A DNA stretch of 64,000 nucleotides from CAWCGU01 sp963838095 (GCA_963838095.1 CAWIPO010000008.1:992001-1056000); one strand, 5' to 3'; shown: positions 1-7,873, counted from the first letter of the stretch. Translations and numbers: made by a program. Notes: generated by a model from the letters alone, not told the origin.

Positions 1-166
1 TCAGCTTCACGTGCATCACGAAGGAGTCGCCGGCGCCGCGGTAGAGCGCGTAGCCGGTGGAGTCGGGGCCCCGGTGCTTCATCGCCTGCAGCATCCGGGT
101 CAGGTCACGGCCCACCTGGTGCTCGCCATCGCCGTTGCGATAGATGATGCCGGCGATCCCGCACAC
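1..166 (-). CDS. Class II glutamine amidotransferase (GlxB/MgsA-like), 3' end cut off by window edge
   Basis: Only the first 55 codons are visible. The GTG start is followed by Cys-Gly-Ile-Ala-Gly, so Cys2 becomes the N-terminal nucleophile after Met removal, and HRGPDSTGYAL follows; both are hallmarks of Ntn-type class II amidotransferases. The gene starts 18 bp after the glutamine synthetase stop on the same strand. A GlnT/GmaS-type synthetase followed by this domain as a separate short gene matches glnT-glxBCD and gmaS-mgsABC operons, where it is the amidotransferase part of a split glutamate-synthase-like or N-methylglutamate synthase enzyme. A purF or asnB N-terminus is possible but fits the neighbourhood less well. 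Confidence 0.8.
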   Translation of the reverse strand, partial: MCGIAGIIYRNGDGEHQVGRDLTRMLQAMKHRGPDSTGYALYRGAGDSFVMHVKL

Positions 167-184
167 GTCAGCGGCTTCCCTCCA

Positions 185-1636
185 CTACGGGAGGACCTCC
201 AGGTACTCCTCGCGCTCCCAGTCGGTCACAGCCGCGAGGTAGCGCTCCCACTCGTCGCGCTTGTAGTGCCGGAACACCTCGTAGAGGCGACCGGGCAACG
301 CTCCGCGCACGACCTCGTCGGCCTCCAGCGCGTCGAGAGCCGCCCCGAGGTGATCGGGCACCCGCTCGAACTCGGCACCCTCCGCCAGCAGGTCGTAGGT
401 GTTCGCCTGCTGGGGCTCACCGGGATCGAGCTCGCGCCGGACTCCGTCCAGGCCGGCCGTGAGCAGGGCCGCCTGGGTCAGGTAGGGGTTGCAGGCCGAG
501 TCCACGCCGCGGAACTCGAACCGCCCACCACTGGCCACCCGGACCATGCAGGTGCGGTTCTGCCATCCGTAGTTGCGGTACACCGGCGCCCAGAAGCCGA
601 AGTCCCACATCCGCTTGTAGGAGTTCACGGTCGGCGAGCCGATGCAGACGAGGGCCGCGAAGTGGTCCAGGATCCCGCCCATGAACCGCTTCCCGACCTC
701 GGAGAGCTGCGCCGGCCCCTCGGGGTCGTGGAAGACGTTCGTGCCCGCCTCGTCGACGAGCGTGAAGTGGTGGTGGTGCCCGTTCGCCGAGACCCCGGTG
801 AACGGCTTTGGCATGAACGACGCGTGCAGCCCGTGCTCACGCCCGACCGCGGTGCAGATCTGACGGTAGGTGGTGATGTTGTCCGCGGTCCGCACCGCCC
901 GGTCGAAGCGGAAGTTGAGCTCGAGCTGGCCGGGCGCGTCCTCGTGGTCGCCGTAGCTCATGTCGAGCCCCATCGCCTTGCCGTGCGAGACCACATCGAG
1001 GATCACCGGGCGCAGCTGCTCGAACTGGTTGATGTGGTAGCAGTAGGGCTTGGTCACACCCTCCGGCGCGCTGCCGTCCTCGCCCAGCTTCAGCCACATC
1101 ATCTCGGGCTCGATGCCGCACAGGAACGTGTAACCCAGCTCCTGCTCCACGTCGTGTGCGATCCGCTTCAGGTTCTGGCGCGGGTCGGCGTCGAGCAACT
1201 CCCCGGTCTCGGTGTCGTAGCAGTCGCAGTAGACGCGCGCCACCCGCGGGTCCCACGGCAGGCGACAGAAGGTGTCCAGGTCGGCCACCGCAGCCAGCTC
1301 TGATTCCTCAGGCCCGAACCCGATGTAGTTGTCCTGGCGATCGGTGAAGAGGTCCGCCGTGGCGCCGTAGACGAGCTGGTAGCCGCGCTCAGCCACCTGG
1401 GGGAAGTAGCTCGCCACGACCCCCTTGCCGTTGATGTGCCCGCTGACGGACACCTGCTGGAAGAAGACGTACTCGATCCCCTCGCGCTCGATCTCGGCGG
1501 TGATCTCCTCGATCCGTGCCGCCCGTCCGGGCGCATTCCGCGCCTCCTCCAGCGTCGGCGGCGGCGGCTCGATCCTGAAAGTGTCCAGCACCCTCTGCAC
1601 CTCGCCAGTCGCCACCGGACTCTCGGCTGTCGCCAC
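185..1636 (-). CDS. Glutamine synthetase family protein (GlnT/GmaS-like)
   Basis: 483 residues with the full glutamine synthetase catalytic fold: GIEPEMMW metal-binding strand (about 165-172), the APGQLELNF glutamate loop (about 218-226), NGHHHHFTL (about 289-297), and the C-terminal RFEFRGVD substrate loop (about 376-383). The approximately 35-residue lead before the beta-grasp domain is unlike GlnA-I. The family ligates ammonia or an amine to glutamate; with a split amidotransferase directly downstream, gamma-glutamylmethylamide synthetase or GlnT are the closest analogues. The ATG is about 68 nt below a predicted start site driven by the box at 1711-1741. Substrate (ammonia or methylamine) cannot be told from sequence alone. 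Confidence 0.85.
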   Translation of the reverse strand: MATAESPVATGEVQRVLDTFRIEPPPPTLEEARNAPGRAARIEEITAEIEREGIEYVFFQQVSVSGHINGKGVVASYFPQVAERGYQLVYGATADLFTDRQDNYIGFGPEESELAAVADLDTFCRLPWDPRVARVYCDCYDTETGELLDADPRQNLKRIAHDVEQELGYTFLCGIEPEMMWLKLGEDGSAPEGVTKPYCYHINQFEQLRPVILDVVSHGKAMGLDMSYGDHEDAPGQLELNFRFDRAVRTADNITTYRQICTAVGREHGLHASFMPKPFTGVSANGHHHHFTLVDEAGTNVFHDPEGPAQLSEVGKRFMGGILDHFAALVCIGSPTVNSYKRMWDFGFWAPVYRNYGWQNRTCMVRVASGGRFEFRGVDSACNPYLTQAALLTAGLDGVRRELDPGEPQQANTYDLLAEGAEFERVPDHLGAALDALEADEVVRGALPGRLYEVFRHYKRDEWERYLAAVTDWEREEYLEVLP

Positions 1637-1710
1637 TATGGCCCTCCTTGCTCGGCGGTGATCGTTACGCCCAAATCGGGATTCTTCGGTCGCTGCGGCG
1701 ACTCCGCCCT

Positions 1711-1741
1711 ACTATAGCCCTCGATTGGACAAAAAGGTACA
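1711..1741 (-). promoter_or_regulatory. Promoter/operator of the glutamine synthetase operon (box A)
   Basis: Reading leftwards: TGTACCTTTTTGTCCA, then 9 bp, then TATAGT. The same 16-mer, the same 9-bp gap and the same TATAGT occur before formate dehydrogenase at 4680-4710. The 16-mer contains an imperfect direct repeat (TGTACC / TGTCCA) about 10 bp apart, one helical turn, and overlies the -35 position, where no good -35 hexamer exists. That suggests an activator or repressor site. The palindromic core CTATAG can also serve as -10 for the divergent GntR gene, whose TTG start lies inside the box. Confidence 0.7.
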
Positions 1742-2510
1742 AACGTCCCGGCCCTCCCTGGTTGACGCGACGGAGGCGGCTTTGCGCGAGCGGCTTTCTC
1801 CCGGCCGGGCCCGCGAGGGCGACCGGCTACCGCCCGAGAAGGAGCTGGCGGAGGCTTTCAGCGTCTCGCGTGGAACCCTGCGGCTGGCGCTCGAGCGCCT
1901 GGAGAGCAACGGCGAGATCGTCCGCAGGCAGGGCAGCGGCACCTTCGTCGGTCGCGTCGCGCTGGCCGCGGCCTTCAGCGAGGGGCTCGAGGTGCTCGAG
2001 TCATACGCGTCGCTGGCGCATCGTCAGGGAAAGCGCCTCGGGGTCCGCAACCTCCAGATCGAGCAGGCACGCACGCCGGGATACGTGGCCGAGGCGCTCG
2101 GGATCCGCAGGGGCACGAGAGCGCCGCTGATCCAGCGCACGCTGCTAGCCGACGGACTGGTCGCGGCCCACATGCGCGACGTCGTCCACCCCGACGTGGC
2201 GCTGCCGCCGCCGGACGAGCTGCGAGCGGAGCTCGAGGCCGGCCGCATGGTGCTCGACGTACTGATGGACGAGGGCGTGCCGATCGCCTTCGCCAGCACT
2301 CAGGTGCGGCCGAGGCTCGTGGAGCCGGCGAGCCGGCTCGGCGAGGCGATGGGCGCGACGCGCCTCGCGGCCGCGCTCGAGCTGGTCGAGTTGATGCACC
2401 TCGCGGGCGGCCAACCCGTGCACTACTCGATCGAGGTATTCGCACCGGGTTCGATCGACCTGCACGTGATCCGCGGGGTCAAGCTGAACGACGAGCCGGC
2501 GGAGGACTAG
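1725..2510 (+). CDS. GntR-family transcriptional regulator with UTRA domain
   Basis: 261 residues. N-terminal winged helix: DRLPPEKELAEAFSVSRGTL (about 33-52) and IVRRQGSGTFV (about 66-76). The C-terminal part (about 95-250) is a UTRA effector-binding domain of the HutC subfamily. The only sensible start is TTG 1725: there is no Shine-Dalgarno, and TACTAT at 1710-1715 would start transcription within a few bases of it, so the mRNA is probably leaderless. The gene is divergent from the glutamine synthetase and its first codons overlap the 16-bp box, so it probably binds that box, controlling itself, the synthetase and formate dehydrogenase. The ligand is unknown. Confidence 0.88.
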   Translation: MDKKVQTSRPSLVDATEAALRERLSPGRAREGDRLPPEKELAEAFSVSRGTLRLALERLESNGEIVRRQGSGTFVGRVALAAAFSEGLEVLESYASLAHRQGKRLGVRNLQIEQARTPGYVAEALGIRRGTRAPLIQRTLLADGLVAAHMRDVVHPDVALPPPDELRAELEAGRMVLDVLMDEGVPIAFASTQVRPRLVEPASRLGEAMGATRLAAALELVELMHLAGGQPVHYSIEVFAPGSIDLHVIRGVKLNDEPAED

Positions 2511-2512
2511 CT

Positions 2513-3412
2513 CTAGGCCGGGACTCTGGCTTTCGAGGCCGCGAGCGTGTTCTCGAGCAGCGACGCGATGGTCATCGGGCCGACGCCGCCCGGCACCGGG
2601 GAGACGGCGCCCGCAAGCCGGCGGACGGCCTCGTAGTCGACGTCGCCGGTGAGGCTTTCGCCGCGCCGGTGTATGCCCACGTCAACGACGGTCGCGCCGC
2701 GCCGGACGTGTGCCTCGCCGATCAGGTGGGTCTTCCCCGCGGCCGCGATGAGAAGCTCCGCCCGCCGGCACTCCTGCTCGAGGTCGCGGCTTCGCGAGTG
2801 GCAGACGGTGACGGTGCTGTCGCGCCTGCTGAGCAGCGTCGCGACCGGCCTCCCGACCAGCTCCGAGCGGCCGACGACCACCGCCCGCCGCCCGGCGAGC
2901 TCGACGCCGTGGTGATCGAGCAGCGCCACGATCCCCTTCGCGGTGGCCGGCACGAGGGCATCCGGGTGTCCCGGACGACTCGCCCAAGCTAGCCCGAGTC
3001 CGTCCACATCCTTGCCCGGATCGATCAGCTCCAGCAGCCGGTGTGCGTCGAGGTGATCGGGCAGGGGGAGCTGCACCACGATCCCGCTGACCGTGGAATC
3101 GTCGTTGAGCGCGGCGATGCGGGCCTCGAGGCTCTCCTGTCCGGCCTCCGCCCCGAACTCATGGAGTGAGAACGAAATGCCGGTCCGGCCACAGGCGCCA
3201 TCGATGGCCATGGCGTACGCGTCCGCCGCGGGCCTGTGGCCGACGGCGATCGTGGCCAGCGTCGGTGCGGGCTCGCCGGCTGCCTGGCGTCCGGCGACCT
3301 CCTCCGCGACGCTCTTGCGTATCTCGGCGGCGGGCGCGCGGCCGTCGAGGAGCCGAGCCTCGCGGGAGACCGCAGAGAGGCCCGGGACGCCGCGGACGTT
3401 CGAGAAGCCCAC
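2513..3412 (-). CDS. folD: Divergent FolD-family methylenetetrahydrofolate dehydrogenase lacking the catalytic lysine
   Basis: 299 residues of FolD fold: LLDGRAPAAEI start, QLPLP (about 115), GKDVDG, VVVGRSELVGRPVATLL NADP-site loop, and C-terminal SPVPGGVGPMTIASLLENT. FolD interconverts methylene-, methenyl- and formyl-tetrahydrofolate. In the conserved Y-x-x-x-K motif the Tyr is present (Tyr66) but the catalytic Lys is Ile70, and the PCTP motif is PATA. By family knowledge that should abolish cyclohydrolase activity and may leave only dehydrogenase. The GTG start has GGAG 5 bp upstream and lies 10 bp after the formate dehydrogenase stop, so the two are co-transcribed. It is probably not the housekeeping FolD. 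Confidence 0.85.
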   Translation of the reverse strand: MGFSNVRGVPGLSAVSREARLLDGRAPAAEIRKSVAEEVAGRQAAGEPAPTLATIAVGHRPAADAYAMAIDGACGRTGISFSLHEFGAEAGQESLEARIAALNDDSTVSGIVVQLPLPDHLDAHRLLELIDPGKDVDGLGLAWASRPGHPDALVPATAKGIVALLDHHGVELAGRRAVVVGRSELVGRPVATLLSRRDSTVTVCHSRSRDLEQECRRAELLIAAAGKTHLIGEAHVRRGATVVDVGIHRRGESLTGDVDYEAVRRLAGAVSPVPGGVGPMTIASLLENTLAASKARVPA

Positions 3413-3422
3413 GTCCGCTCCG

Positions 3423-4640
3423 CTAGCCGGAGCCCGCGCCCTGCTGGGAGAAGCGCTCCGCCTCCTCCGAGCCGCCGGTGGCGTCGCCCTCCGAGTAGGA
3501 GTGGGCGCCGGCGCCGGCGAGCGCGCCGCCCTGGACGATCAGGTACTCGTCGCGGATCGGGCGGCCCGCGAAGTGGCACTCGAGGATCTCCCGCGTCCCG
3601 GCCGCGTAGCGGGCCTGCGCCGAGAGGCTCGAGCCCGAGGTATGCGGGGTCATCCCGTGGTGGGGCATCGTCCGCCACGGATGGTCCTTGGGCGCGGGCT
3701 GCGGGAACCAGACGTCGCCCGCGTAGCCGGCGAGCTGGCCCGATTCGAGCGCGCGGGCGACCGCGTCGCGGTCGCAGATCTTGCCCCGGGCGGTGTTCAC
3801 GATGTAGGCGCCGCGCTTCATCCGCCCGATCATCTCGTCGTCGAAGAGGTGCTCGGTCTCGGGGTGAAGCGGGGCGTTGATCGTGACCACGTCCATCTCC
3901 GGGACCATGTCGGCGGCCGACTCGTGGAAGGTCACCCCTAACTCCTCCTCGACCCCGGCCGGGAGGCGGTGGCGGTCGGTGTAGTGGAGACCGACGTCGA
4001 ACGGCTTCAGCCGCCGCAGGACGGCCGATCCGATGCGCCCGGCGGCGACGGTCCCGACCTGCATCCCCTCGACGTCGTAGCTGCGCGAGACGGCGTCCGC
4101 GATATTCCAGCCGCCGTCGAGGACGATCCGGTTCATCGGCAGGTAGTTGCGGACGAGCGAGAGGATCATCATCACGACGTGCTCGGAGACGCTGATCGAG
4201 TTGCAGTAGGTGACCTCGGCGACGGTGACGCCCGCGTTCATCGCGGCCTCGAGATCGGTGTGGTCGGAGCCGATCCCCGCGGTGATGATCAGCTTCAGGT
4301 TCGGCGCCTTCGCGATTCGCTCCGCGGTCATGTACGCGGGCCAGAAGGGCTGTGAGATCACAACCTCGGCGTCCGGCAGGTTGCGGTCGAGCTCGGAGTC
4401 CTCGCCGTCCTTGTCCGCGGTGACGATCAGCTCGTGGCCGGCGTCCTCGAGAAACTTGCGCAGGCCCAGCTCGCCGGAGACGCTGCCGAGAAGCTCACCT
4501 GGGGTGAAATCGATCGCCTCCGGCGTCGGGGTCGTCTGGCCGTCGGGGTAGCGCTCGAGCTTGGGGATCGCGTCGCGTGGATACTCGGGCGGATAGCCGT
4601 CGACCGGGTCGTCATAGAGAACGCACAGGATCGTCGCCAT
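3423..4640 (-). CDS. fdh: NAD-dependent formate dehydrogenase
   Basis: 405 residues, close in length and sequence to the Pseudomonas/Mycobacterium formate dehydrogenase of the D-2-hydroxyacid dehydrogenase family, which oxidises formate to CO2 with NAD+. Visible: QPFWPAY and CNSISVSEHVV substrate-pocket segments, GTVAAGRIG nucleotide loop, YTDRHR whose Asp sets NAD preference, NTARGK with catalytic Arg, TPHTSG with catalytic His, and the conserved tail from RPIRDEYLIVQGG. Start ATG 4640 is preceded by a strong AAGGAGGAG. Upstream open sequence in the same frame lies across the promoter and is not coding. It leads the fdh-folD transcript from the box at 4680-4710. Cytoplasmic. Confidence 0.95.
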   Translation of the reverse strand: MATILCVLYDDPVDGYPPEYPRDAIPKLERYPDGQTTPTPEAIDFTPGELLGSVSGELGLRKFLEDAGHELIVTADKDGEDSELDRNLPDAEVVISQPFWPAYMTAERIAKAPNLKLIITAGIGSDHTDLEAAMNAGVTVAEVTYCNSISVSEHVVMMILSLVRNYLPMNRIVLDGGWNIADAVSRSYDVEGMQVGTVAAGRIGSAVLRRLKPFDVGLHYTDRHRLPAGVEEELGVTFHESAADMVPEMDVVTINAPLHPETEHLFDDEMIGRMKRGAYIVNTARGKICDRDAVARALESGQLAGYAGDVWFPQPAPKDHPWRTMPHHGMTPHTSGSSLSAQARYAAGTREILECHFAGRPIRDEYLIVQGGALAGAGAHSYSEGDATGGSEEAERFSQQGAGSG

Positions 4641-4679
4641 CGTTGTCTCCTCCTTGAGGGCGAGCGTGGGTCGGACCCC

Positions 4680-4710
4680 ACTATATCCAGGGACTGGACA
4701 AAAAGGTACA
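4680..4710 (-). promoter_or_regulatory. Promoter/operator of formate dehydrogenase-folD (box B)
   Basis: Identical 16-mer TGTACCTTTTTGTCCA, 9-bp gap and TATAGT as at 1711-1741; the flanking bases differ, so this is a conserved site rather than a duplicated region. Expected start site near 4673, giving an approximately 33-nt leader with a strong ribosome site. It lies just after the stop of the upstream amidotransferase gene, so formate dehydrogenase has its own promoter. Confidence 0.7.
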
Positions 4711-4713
4711 GTC

Positions 4714-5433
4714 TCAGCATCGGTCGTCTGACCCGATGTCGAGCCAGTTCGCGAACAGTCGACGGGCGCCCGGGTGCAGCTCGCCGCCACGGCGCTCGAC
4801 ATCGGCGATGAACGCGGGCCCGCGCTCCTCGCCGAGGGTCTCGCGCAGCGAGCGGCGGTAGGCGGGAACCTCCCCCCACTCGCGCGCCATCGCGCCCGTG
4901 ACCTCGAGGTGGAACTGAACGCCATACGCCCGCTTGCCGAAGCGAAACGCCTGGTTCGACGCGAGCGGCGAGCGGGCGAGCCGTGCCGCGCCCGGCGGGA
5001 GCTCGAAGGTGTCGCCGTGCCACTGGAGCGAGAGGAAGCGCTGGTCGAAGCCCGCGAACAGGGGGTCGTCGCGCCCCTCGGCGGTGAGCTCGACCTCGAG
5101 CAGCCCGACCTCCGCCCGCTCGGCCTCGTAGACGCGGGCGCCGAGCGCGGCGGCCAGGAGCTGCACGCCCAGGCAGACGCCGAGGAATGGAACGCCCTCC
5201 CCGGCCGCCTCGGCCACGAGTCGTCTCTCCGCCGCCAGCCACGGGTGCTCGGCATCGTCGCCCGCGCCCATCGGACCGCCCATCGCCAGCACCCCGTCGA
5301 AGTCGCGCCAATCCGGCAGCGGCTCTCCGCGGTCGAGCTCGACGGCCACCGGCTCGACGCCGCGTTCGCGCATCACCTCCGAGAACACGCCCGGGTGCTC
5401 GCAGGCGATGTGCTGGAGGACGAGTACCCGCAC
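4714..5433 (-). CDS. Class I glutamine amidotransferase (GMP-synthase-like GATase1)
   Basis: 239 residues of a stand-alone class I amidotransferase fold. The triad is visible: Cys in GVCLGVQLL (about 86), His and Glu in GVQFHLEV (about 170). GVLAMGGPMG precedes it. Members hydrolyse glutamine or act as gamma-glutamyl hydrolases on other amides; no synthetase partner is encoded next to it. GTG 5433 is chosen because the beta-strand VRVLVLQHIACEHPG starts there, 11 bp after the previous stop. Its position between the ammonium transporter group and formate dehydrogenase suggests a role with glutamine or gamma-glutamyl amides, possibly gamma-glutamylmethylamide, which is inference. Confidence 0.85.
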   Translation of the reverse strand: MRVLVLQHIACEHPGVFSEVMRERGVEPVAVELDRGEPLPDWRDFDGVLAMGGPMGAGDDAEHPWLAAERRLVAEAAGEGVPFLGVCLGVQLLAAALGARVYEAERAEVGLLEVELTAEGRDDPLFAGFDQRFLSLQWHGDTFELPPGAARLARSPLASNQAFRFGKRAYGVQFHLEVTGAMAREWGEVPAYRRSLRETLGEERGPAFIADVERRGGELHPGARRLFANWLDIGSDDRC

Positions 5434-5444
5434 CCCGGGGGCCC

Positions 5445-5894
5445 TCAGGGCTGGGCCTGGTCGGAGTCCGCCCCCGCACCCGGCCCTGGTGGGGCCGGCG
5501 TCTCCTGCTCCTCGACGCTCTCGACGGTGCCCGTGTTGGCGTCGATCCGCACCAGGGCCAGGCGCTTGAAGAAATCCGGGTCCGGGCCCTCCTCCCCCTT
5601 GGGGATGGAGAGCGAGATGACCCAGATCGGCCTCCGGTCCAGCCCCTGGCGGAGCAGCCGGATCTGGACGTTCTCCGGCTCGAAGTCCACCTGCTCCTCG
5701 GCGAGCGCGATCGCGTCCTCCTGCGTCAGCCGAACCTGATCGTCCTGACAGGCCTTGACGACGAAAAACGTGAATGCGAACACGACTAGCAGCGCTGCGA
5801 CCCGCGGCCACGTTGGCAGGGCGCCCTTGCGCCCCGCGTAGCCCCCGAGCTTTCCCCCGTCCGTCGGCCGAGCGTCCGGCTCCGGCGGCGTCAC
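5445..5894 (-). CDS. Single-pass membrane protein with PepSY-like domain
   Basis: 149 residues: a Pro/Gly-rich cytoplasmic start, one membrane helix (about 32-48, LLVVFAFTFFVV), then a domain (about 52-120) that opens LTQEDAIALAEEQVDF and ends in a two-strand turn ALVRIDANTGTVESVEE, the pattern of a PepSY module. The tail is Pro/Gly-rich. PepSY domains often regulate peptidases or sit in membrane assemblies; here no partner is known. Same strand as the amidotransferase 11 bp downstream. Confidence 0.65.
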   Translation of the reverse strand: MTPPEPDARPTDGGKLGGYAGRKGALPTWPRVAALLVVFAFTFFVVKACQDDQVRLTQEDAIALAEEQVDFEPENVQIRLLRQGLDRRPIWVISLSIPKGEEGPDPDFFKRLALVRIDANTGTVESVEEQETPAPPGPGAGADSDQAQP

Positions 5895-5916
5895 TCAGTG
5901 GAGCTGCAGGTCCAGC

Positions 5917-6069
5917 TCAGACGGTCGGGCGGAACTCGTCGCCGATGTTGGTCCCGAAAACGACGATGAGGACGATGATCACGCAGACGATCGAAATTAT
6001 CAGCATGGCCCGCTCGAACGCCTTTACGTGAGTCTGCTTCTCGGGGAACTCGATCTGCTTTCCGTTCAT
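5917..6069 (-). CDS. Small single-helix membrane protein (50 aa) in the amt operon
   Basis: 50 codons: a charged start (MNGKQIEFPEKQ), a strongly hydrophobic helix (about 22-39, with a run of Ile/Val), and a short polar end. It begins 7 bp after the preceding 112-residue gene on the same strand, and 22 bp separate its stop from the next gene's start. No known family recognised. Length, position and composition suggest a small subunit or regulator of a membrane complex, possibly the Amt transporter. Confidence 0.7.
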   Translation of the reverse strand: MNGKQIEFPEKQTHVKAFERAMLIISIVCVIIVLIVVFGTNIGDEFRPTV

Positions 6070-6076
6070 GTGCGGC

Positions 6077-6415
6077 CTACTCCTCCGGTGCGCCTGTCAT
6101 CCCCGGTTGCGGTGAGTCGGGGGTGGGGTCACGGCGCCCGAGCGAGTACGCGATCAGACGCCGGTTCTCGTAAATGATCCAGGCGATGATGGCCAGCACC
6201 ATGACGGTGATGCCGATCCAGGTGAGAAGCATGTAGGCGGTCTCGGCGCCCTCGCCCTCCTCACCGTAGGTCGAGCCGGGGCCGAAGGTCATGAAGCCCG
6301 CGCAGTCCGCCCACTGGTCGCCGACCACGAAGTCGGCAACGTCCTCGACCCGGGCCTCCTCCGTGCCGATCTCGTCGACGATGCAGTCGGGAGCGCTGTC
6401 GATTATCGCCGGCAT
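6077..6415 (-). CDS. Amt-linked single-pass membrane protein, unknown family
   Basis: 112 residues. An acidic N-terminal part (1-60) with two cysteines (about 11 and 38) that could form a disulfide outside the membrane, one helix (about 60-83), and a basic then Pro-rich cytoplasmic tail. GGAAGG lies 6 bp before the ATG, and the gene begins 27 bp after amt. Family not recognised. The gene pair with the 50-residue protein directly downstream of amt takes the place where glnK is usually found. Confidence 0.7.
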   Translation of the reverse strand: MPAIIDSAPDCIVDEIGTEEARVEDVADFVVGDQWADCAGFMTFGPGSTYGEEGEGAETAYMLLTWIGITVMVLAIIAWIIYENRRLIAYSLGRRDPTPDSPQPGMTGAPEE

Positions 6416-6442
6416 CGATCGTCCTTCCCTCTCGTCGCCACG

Positions 6443-7873
6443 CTAGCTCACCAACTCCCTGTGCGTGGCGCGCTGCAGCTCTCCCGCGTCGGACGCCGCC
6501 CCGTCGGGCTCGATCACGAGGTCGTCCGCCCACTCGTACTCGGGCACGTGGATGTCCGGGCGGTACTCCGCCGTATCGAGCCCGTCGACCTCGACCTCCG
6601 GCGGCACCCGCAGCAGGTTGAACATCTTCAACACCTTCGAGGCGATGTAGCCCGATAGGAAGCCGAGCGGCAGGAACACAGCAAGGCCGAGGAGCTGCCC
6701 CCAGATCGAGCTCTCCACGTTGTTGAGCCCTGTCGGGTACCCGGCGGCGAAGACCCCCACCCAGATAATCCCCATGAAGCCCGCCACGCCGTGGACCGCG
6801 ACGGCGCCCACGGTGTCGTCCACGCGCATCTTCTCCTCGATCCAGGTCCCGGCCCAGACCACGAGCACCGAGCTCATCATCGCGATCAGGTAGCCGAGCG
6901 TCGGCGCGTAGACGTCGGCGCCGGCGGAGACGCTGATCACGCCGGCGAGACCACCCGAAACGGTCCAGAACGGATCGCCCTTGGAGGCGAAGTAGGCGCC
7001 GGTGAAGCCGCCCGCGAAGCCCATGGTGATGATCATCGCAATCGAGCCGAGGGTGGTCGGGTTCAGGTAGATGCTGGCCCAGCCGGGGAAGGTGGTCGAG
7101 ACGATCACCAGGCAGGCGGCGTAGAAGCCGTAGAAGCCGGTGAAGATCAGCATCAGCCCCATCAGGCTCATGTGAACGTTGTGCGGTCTGAAGACCCGCG
7201 TCAAGCCGTCCTTCGTGTACTTGCCTATTCGTGGCCCGAGGTTGAACAACACTCCGAGCGTGAACGCGCCCGCGACGCCGTGCACCACCGCCGAGGCGAT
7301 CGAGTCGTGGAAGCCGAAGCGCAGCGTCATCCAGCCGCCGGCGCTCCATCCCCAGGCGGCGTCCAGGATCCACACGGCCGAGCCCAGGAGGACCGCGAGG
7401 ACGAGATAGGCCGAAAGCCGGACGCGCTCCAACAGGGCGCCCGACATGATCGAGGCCGTCGTCCACGAGAACAGGAGGAAGGCGAGGAAGAAGACGAGGT
7501 TGATGTTGTTGGTGAGGTTCGGCCCGAAGGCGTCCGACCACGGGATGCCGCCCTGGCAGGCGACGCTGGTGAAGTCGGTTGAGTTCGGTCCGATCGGCGG
7601 CCCGGACTGGTTGCAGTTGTAGATCCACCAGCCGAAGAAGTAGAAGCTGGGGGTGACGACGGCGATGGTGAGGATGTTCTTCATCGCGGTCGCGAGCGCG
7701 TTCTTGCGGCGCGCGATCCCGGTCTCGTACGTCATGAAGCCCACGTGGATGAGCCACATGAGCACGACGGTGAAGAAGTAGAACTGCTCGCCGAGGATCA
7801 GACTGTCGAGGCCAAGGCTCTCGGCGGGCGCCGCTTGCTTGAGGTCCGTGACCTGGGCGAGCAGGAAATCCAT
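6443..7873 (-). CDS. amt: Ammonium transporter
   Basis: 476 residues, Amt/MEP/Rh family, about 11 membrane helices, conducting NH4+/NH3 into the cell. The twin pore histidines sit in AVVHGVAGAFTLG (about 188) and GAVAVHGVAGFMG (about 338); FGWWIYN lies in the second helix region. The C-terminal cytoplasmic tail has the LRVPPEVEVDGLD segment that normally transmits GlnK control. The N-terminus is longer than in E. coli AmtB. No glnK follows; two small membrane protein genes do. The divergent GAF-PucR regulator upstream may control it. Confidence 0.94.
   Translation of the reverse strand: MDFLLAQVTDLKQAAPAESLGLDSLILGEQFYFFTVVLMWLIHVGFMTYETGIARRKNALATAMKNILTIAVVTPSFYFFGWWIYNCNQSGPPIGPNSTDFTSVACQGGIPWSDAFGPNLTNNINLVFFLAFLLFSWTTASIMSGALLERVRLSAYLVLAVLLGSAVWILDAAWGWSAGGWMTLRFGFHDSIASAVVHGVAGAFTLGVLFNLGPRIGKYTKDGLTRVFRPHNVHMSLMGLMLIFTGFYGFYAACLVIVSTTFPGWASIYLNPTTLGSIAMIITMGFAGGFTGAYFASKGDPFWTVSGGLAGVISVSAGADVYAPTLGYLIAMMSSVLVVWAGTWIEEKMRVDDTVGAVAVHGVAGFMGIIWVGVFAAGYPTGLNNVESSIWGQLLGLAVFLPLGFLSGYIASKVLKMFNLLRVPPEVEVDGLDTAEYRPDIHVPEYEWADDLVIEPDGAASDAGELQRATHRELVS

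Noticed and set aside
4641..5255. Extending formate dehydrogenase upstream to 610 residues
   Set aside because: The extra part lies across the promoter box and the upstream amidotransferase gene; a strong ribosome site marks ATG 4640, and the 405-residue product has the family length.
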